DNA of 64,000 nucleotides from assembly GCF_031157275.1 (NCBI RefSeq), contig NZ_JAVIFW010000001.1, positions 248,001 through 312,000 of the forward strand, read 5' to 3'. Both the position numbers and the translations under genes were made by a program. Numbering within the stretch: position 1 is the first letter of the stretch; each line of letters opens with the position of its first letter. Positions 61,624 through 64,000 of this stretch are shown here, one piece after another. The DNA comes from Streptomyces sp. LHD-70. Its GTDB lineage: Bacteria > Actinomycetota > Actinomycetes > Streptomycetales > Streptomycetaceae. Below the pieces are notes generated by a model. The model did no database searches, was not told where the DNA came from, and saw only the letters and a list, made by a program, of their open reading frames with translations.

Positions 61624-62474
61624 CGGCGACGGTGCCGGAGACCGCGGCGACGAGTCGCTCGTACGACCTGAGTGTCACTACACAGGGCCCCGTCTACCCG
61701 CCCAGCGAAGTCATGGACCAGGACGGCAACTTCGTCGTCATCGGCCGTCTCAACACGGCAACCGGCCCTCGCTGGGGGAGGGCGGTGGTCTCTGCCGACA
61801 GCCCTGTTCCACCTCTCGGCGAGGACCTTCCGTACACGATCGTGCGTGAGCTGCCGGAACAACTCGGGGAGCGGGACCGGCAGATGGAGCTGTACACGCT
61901 GCCGCTACCGCTCCCGTGCAACAACTACCCCATGCTCTTCGCACCTGAGCAGCGTCCGGATGCCCACGAAGTGCAGCGGCCGAGCCATCCGTTGCATCAG
62001 GCCCCCATCCCGGACCTGAGGGCCGCCGACGGACCGCGTCGGCGGGAAGCGATCACTCTGGAGCAGTGGGTCAGGGCACGCGGCCAGCTCGAGGTCGAGG
62101 TGCCGGCCGACGGACGCAGCGCCCGCTTCTCCTTCTCCTTCACCGGGCTGATCCCGGACAGCGTGTACACGGTGATGTCGCTGCGGGAGCGCGATCTGGA
62201 TCCTGCGGGGCCCACGCGACCTGGCCCGCTGGGCGTGCCCAACGCCTTCTACAGCGACCGGCACGGCATGGCCCACTATCAGGCGACCCTGCCGAATCCG
62301 TTCCCCGCGCCCGGCGCCCCCGGGGCGAACCGCATGATCAACGTGGTGGTGCTGTGGATGAGCTACCAGCAGAACTACGGCGGAGCCATCGGCCACTTCG
62401 GCCTGGGCGGCGACATCCACGCCCAACTCAAGCTGTGCGGACCGCACTTCGCCGAGTTCACCACCTGCGACTGA
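61620..62474 (+). CDS. Hypothetical protein of unknown family, coupled to the ABM-like gene
   Basis: A 284-residue soluble protein with no signal peptide or membrane helix. It has a Pro-rich middle (PLPLPCNNYPMLFAP) and a beta-rich C-terminal part: RARGQLEVEVPADGRSARFS, GLIPDSVYTVMSLR, and MSYQQNYGGAIGHFGLGGDI then HAQLKL. The C-terminal wording resembles beta-sandwich domains, but no family is recognised. The GTG start at 61620 overlaps the ABM-like stop (GTGA). It is a candidate new biosynthetic protein in this locus. Confidence 0.7.
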   Translation: MTATVPETAATSRSYDLSVTTQGPVYPPSEVMDQDGNFVVIGRLNTATGPRWGRAVVSADSPVPPLGEDLPYTIVRELPEQLGERDRQMELYTLPLPLPCNNYPMLFAPEQRPDAHEVQRPSHPLHQAPIPDLRAADGPRRREAITLEQWVRARGQLEVEVPADGRSARFSFSFTGLIPDSVYTVMSLRERDLDPAGPTRPGPLGVPNAFYSDRHGMAHYQATLPNPFPAPGAPGANRMINVVVLWMSYQQNYGGAIGHFGLGGDIHAQLKLCGPHFAEFTTCD

Positions 62475-62483
62475 CCACTTCGG

Positions 62484-62555
62484 CGGCCGGGCGCGGCCGG
62501 ATCCCACCCGGCCGGGCGCGGCCGGATCCCACCCGGCCGCGCCCGCGCCGGACGG
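62484..62555 (+). repeat. Direct/inverted GC repeat between the unknown gene and the SDR
   Basis: Two copies of GCGGCCGGATCCCACCCGGC lie side by side, each containing CCGG palindromes that can fold into hairpins. It lies in the 143-nt gap and could act as an mRNA processing or termination element, or as a slippage repeat. Confidence 0.6.
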
Positions 62556-62617
62556 CCCTGGGCTCGCGGTGCTCTCCTCGACTCGCCCAACTTCCCTCGT
62601 ACTCAAAGGAGTTCTTC

Positions 62618-63349
62618 ATGCCCGCACTCACCGGCCGTACGGCCCTGATCACCGGAGCCGACCGCGGCATCGGTCTCGCTCTGGCCCGCCGCCTCGGCGC
62701 TGAGGGCGCCAACCTCGTCCTGCACTCCAACAACGCGGACGGCCTGCGACAGACCCTCCAGGCCGAGCAATGGCCTGCCGAACGCATCCACACCGCCGTC
62801 CTCGACGTCGCGGATGCGGATGCCGTCGAGCGTTCGGTCGCCGAGGCGGTCGACCGCTTCAGCGGCATCGACTATCTGCTCAACGTGGCCGGCATCGTCC
62901 ACTACGGCGGCATTGAGCAGTGCACCGTCGACCAGTGGCAGCAGACCCTGCAGACCAACCTGACCGGCTACTTCCTCATGGCACGCAGCGTCCTGCCGCA
63001 CATGCGCAAGGCCGGCGACGGCGTCATCGTCAACATGTCCTCGATCTGGGGACGACGGCCCGCCCCTGGCACCCTCGCCTACTCCGTGTCCAAATACGGA
63101 GTCGAAGGGCTCACCAAGTGCCTGGCCGAAGAAGCCCGGCCCTGGGGCGTGAAGGTCTCCAGCCTCGTCCTGGACAAGGTGGACACCAACTTCCGCGACG
63201 GCATGGCCGCCCGGATCTCGTACGACGCCGAACAGCGCGATCGCATGCTGTCCGCCGACGACGTCGCCGACGCGACCCTGGCCATCCTGACCAGTTCGTC
63301 GCGCGCCCACCCGTCCTCCATCGAGCTGGACGCCTGGCGCTGGATCTGA
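62618..63349 (+). CDS. SDR family oxidoreductase in the AfsA-like locus
   Basis: This 243-residue SDR has TGADRGIG near residue 12, NVAGIVHYGG near 88 (Asn-Val replaces the common NNAG), Ser in VNMSSIWGRRP, and YSVSKYGVEG near 152. The C-terminus SSIELDAWRWI lacks the usual DGG ending. It probably reduces a keto or enone intermediate of the locus product. AAAGGAG precedes the ATG at 62618. Confidence 0.88.
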   Translation: MPALTGRTALITGADRGIGLALARRLGAEGANLVLHSNNADGLRQTLQAEQWPAERIHTAVLDVADADAVERSVAEAVDRFSGIDYLLNVAGIVHYGGIEQCTVDQWQQTLQTNLTGYFLMARSVLPHMRKAGDGVIVNMSSIWGRRPAPGTLAYSVSKYGVEGLTKCLAEEARPWGVKVSSLVLDKVDTNFRDGMAARISYDAEQRDRMLSADDVADATLAILTSSSRAHPSSIELDAWRWI

Positions 63350-63401
63350 CGCCCCGGCCGCCGATACCCCACTCCTCCCACCACGAGACGGAACAGCAGC
63401 A

Positions 63402-64000
63402 ATGTCCTCTTCCAAGACCCTGGTCGGCGCCGCCGGCGGCCTGGCCACCGCCCTTGCCTGGGGCGGCATGTTCGCCGTGGCCCAGTCCGCCTACCAGCAC
63501 CTCGACCCCTTCCACCTCACAGCCGTGCGCTTCGCTCTCGGCGCCGCAATCTTCCTGGTGCTCCTCGCGCTCAAGGAAGGGGCCGCAGCCTTCCGATACG
63601 AGGGCAATCTGGCCAAGCTCTGGGTGCTCGGCACGATCGGCTTCGCCGGGTTCAACCTGCTCACCTACGTGGGCCTCGAGTCCATGCCCGCGCAGAGCTC
63701 ATCCCTGGTCGTGGCGACCATGCCCCTGGTCACCGTGATCGTCCTGTGGATCAGGACCAAGAAGGCACCCGCGCCCCTGGCCCTGGCCTTCGTCGTCCTC
63801 GCACTGATCGGCCTGACCATCGTGCTCGGCAACGGCAACCCGCTCGCAGTGTTCTCCGGCGGCCTGGGCACAGGCGGCCTTCTCACCCTCATCGGCGTGA
63901 TCTGCTGGGTCGTGTACACCACCAGCGCCGCCCAGTTCCCCACCTGGTCCCCGCTGCGCTTCACCGCCCTGAGCTGCCTGCCCGGCACCATCAGCATCCT
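63402..64000 (+). CDS. EamA/DMT-type transporter, cut by the window end
   Basis: The first 199 codons of an EamA-family protein show about six membrane helices: TLVGAAGGLATALAWGGMFA, LTAVRFALGAAIFLVLLAL, LWVLGTIGFAGFNLLTYVGL, SSLVVATMPLVTVIVLWI, and so on. No stop codon occurs before base 64000. The family exports or imports metabolites. As the last visible gene of the AfsA-like set, it may export the product. The ATG at 63402 follows the SDR by 52 nt. Confidence 0.88.
   Translation, partial: MSSSKTLVGAAGGLATALAWGGMFAVAQSAYQHLDPFHLTAVRFALGAAIFLVLLALKEGAAAFRYEGNLAKLWVLGTIGFAGFNLLTYVGLESMPAQSSSLVVATMPLVTVIVLWIRTKKAPAPLALAFVVLALIGLTIVLGNGNPLAVFSGGLGTGGLLTLIGVICWVVYTTSAAQFPTWSPLRFTALSCLPGTISI

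Noticed and set aside
62484..62555. CRISPR-like pair of repeats
   Set aside because: Only two adjacent copies without a spacer, so it is a plain tandem repeat.

Overview
This window is high-G+C actinobacterial DNA. The nearly obligatory G/C third positions, the GTG and TTG starts, the CseA-like lipoprotein, the class F sortase, the GlnR-type boxes, and the dgt / dnaG / HrdA-type sigma neighbourhood all point to a Streptomyces or close relative. Everything here was read by eye from the sequence; no database search was run.

Left part (1-33.2 kb) is core chromosome centred on nitrogen assimilation. After a TetR/SDR pair come nirD, nirB and a stand-alone nitrite-reductase-type flavoprotein, read leftward from a GlnR-like box. 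Then come a membrane ferric-reductase-like flavoprotein, a TSUP anion transporter, a class F sortase with a probable surface substrate, a SoxR / FMN-reductase divergent pair, a CseA-like lipoprotein with a histidine kinase but no response regulator, cutA, a gamma-glutamylcyclotransferase, nasA (nitrate reductase), a YdcF/SanA protein and a sirohydrochlorin chelatase. NasA makes nitrite, NirBD reduces it to ammonium, and the chelatase may supply siroheme to NirB. Housekeeping genes follow: dgt, a ferredoxin reductase, dnaG, a principal-type sigma factor, a heterodimeric ABC exporter, an FGGY kinase, a YtxH-like protein, two tRNA-Asn genes and one tRNA with a CAU anticodon.

Middle part (33.2-54.5 kb) is a genomic island bounded by the CAU tRNA and a 47-bp copy of that tRNA's 3' half. 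It carries a CoA-ester catabolic programme: EtfAB, two acyl-CoA dehydrogenases, SDR, crotonases, a FadB-like fusion, MaoC hydratase, acyl-CoA ligase, metallo-beta-lactamase-fold protein, thiolase and an acid-type MFS importer. A LysR regulator and a PAS-kinase/NarL two-component pair are also present. No integrase is visible. A second unit (54.5-56.1 kb) holds a VapBC-type toxin-antitoxin pair and ends in another tRNA-derived copy. The two right-hand copies share 302 bp, so elements appear to have stacked at one attachment site.

Right part (56.4-64 kb) is accessory DNA: an isochorismatase-type hydrolase and a PadR regulator around a palindrome, a probable IS630 relic, and an orphan three-repeat CRISPR remnant with an exact 61-nt period. 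Next is a TetR regulator divergent from a translationally coupled set: AfsA-type hotdog protein, HAD phosphatase, a duplicated dimeric alpha/beta-barrel protein, a protein of unknown family, an SDR, and an EamA exporter cut by the window end. Two inverted ARE-like operators lie between the TetR gene and the afsA-like gene. This set is the best candidate here for an undescribed system: a possible gamma-butyrolactone/butenolide/furan-type signal or small-metabolite locus.
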